Assembly: GCA_016870695.1 (NCBI GenBank)
Contig: VGAV01000143.1
Coordinates: forward strand, 1-6,476
Reading direction: 5' to 3'
Origin: Actinomycetota bacterium
GTDB lineage: Bacteria > Actinomycetota > Actinomycetes > Actinomycetales > Microbacteriaceae
Length of the DNA: 6,476 bases
A program made the translations under genes and the position numbers. Below, piece after piece: positions 6,224 to 6,476 of the stretch (position 1 is its first letter; each line of letters opens with the position of its first letter). Under the pieces are notes generated by a model. It saw only the letters and a program-made list of their open reading frames with translations, did no database searches and was not told the origin of the DNA.

Positions 6224-6247
6224 CGTGTGCAGCTCTGCTGCGTTCGA

Positions 6248-6476
6248 TCACTCGTCGTCTTCGGGCCCGTCGTAGGTCCAGGTCGCACTACCGTCCCAGT
6301 CGCCTTCGAGCTCGCCCCAAAGAGCAGTGCGCCACGTGATCCTTCCGGCCAGGTAGCCCCGTGCCGCGCGAAGCCTCCACGTTGCCGCGACCACAGCCTG
6401 CGCAGTCTCTATCGCTTGCTCAAGCGTGACGTTCGTGACCGCTGGCTTCGCGCCTTTGCCTGCGAGCTTGACCAGG
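6248..6476 (-). CDS. Hypothetical protein, partial (C-terminal 75 residues)
   Basis: The gene enters from the right edge on minus and ends at TGA (6250-6248). Visible landmarks are GKGAKPAVTNVTLEQAIETA, then AATWRLRAARGYLAGRITW, then a Trp-rich acidic tail ending WDGSATWTYDGPEDDE. Third positions are mostly G or C and the frame reads as a normal soluble protein, so I consider it a real gene. I recognise no family, and the start lies outside the window. It converges on the second PIN gene with 24 bases between the stops. Confidence 0.7.
   Translation of the reverse strand, partial: LVKLAGKGAKPAVTNVTLEQAIETAQAVVAATWRLRAARGYLAGRITWRTALWGELEGDWDGSATWTYDGPEDDE

Overview
The window is GC-rich (about 65%). 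Most genes have G or C in nearly every third codon position, which together with the gene families points to a high-GC actinobacterium. The species cannot be read from this stretch. There are no tRNAs, rRNAs, CRISPR repeats, transposases or integrases. The content is an accessory, toxin-antitoxin/defence-like cluster made of short independent units with gene debris between them.

Layout from left to right. (1) At 1-332 (minus) is a gene cut by the window edge. Its product resembles the small antitoxin-like actinobacterial proteins that usually sit next to a RES-domain toxin; the partner would lie outside the window. (2) At 333-1061 there is no intact gene. It holds a short GAGCGA tandem repeat and the C-terminal half of a metallophosphoesterase (HGHMH motif kept, N-terminal half gone). 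(3) At 1062-2342 (minus) is a 426-residue P-loop ATPase with clear Walker A and B motifs and a C-terminal helical/winged-helix-like part. Its third codon positions are more AT-rich than its neighbours', suggesting separate acquisition. (4) At 2343-3357 lie a probable N-terminal gene remnant on minus, an unrecognised plus-strand ORF (143 codons) followed by a strong hairpin, and about 200 bases of intergenic DNA.

(5) At 3358-4970 (plus) is a two-gene operon with a 4-base ATGA overlap. The first gene is an ImmA/IrrE (DUF955/COG2856)-like protein that has lost its HExxH zinc motif. The second is a compact PIN-domain protein with all expected acidic residues. By arrangement this is a toxin-antitoxin module: PIN is the presumed RNase toxin, and the degenerate ImmA/IrrE protein the presumed antitoxin or regulator. 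(6) At 5126-6223 (plus) is a second, unrelated PIN protein of the DUF4935 type with a beta-rich C-terminal extension. It has its own promoter-like region with a perfect 7-base tandem repeat and no evident antitoxin. (7) At 6248-6476 (minus) is the C-terminus of an unrecognised gene, convergent with the second PIN gene.

The most unusual items are the protease-dead-looking ImmA/IrrE partner coupled to PIN, the two distinct PIN nucleases side by side, and the codon-atypical ATPase flanked by a gene fragment on each side, as expected of an inserted cargo gene. No function here is proven by sequence alone.
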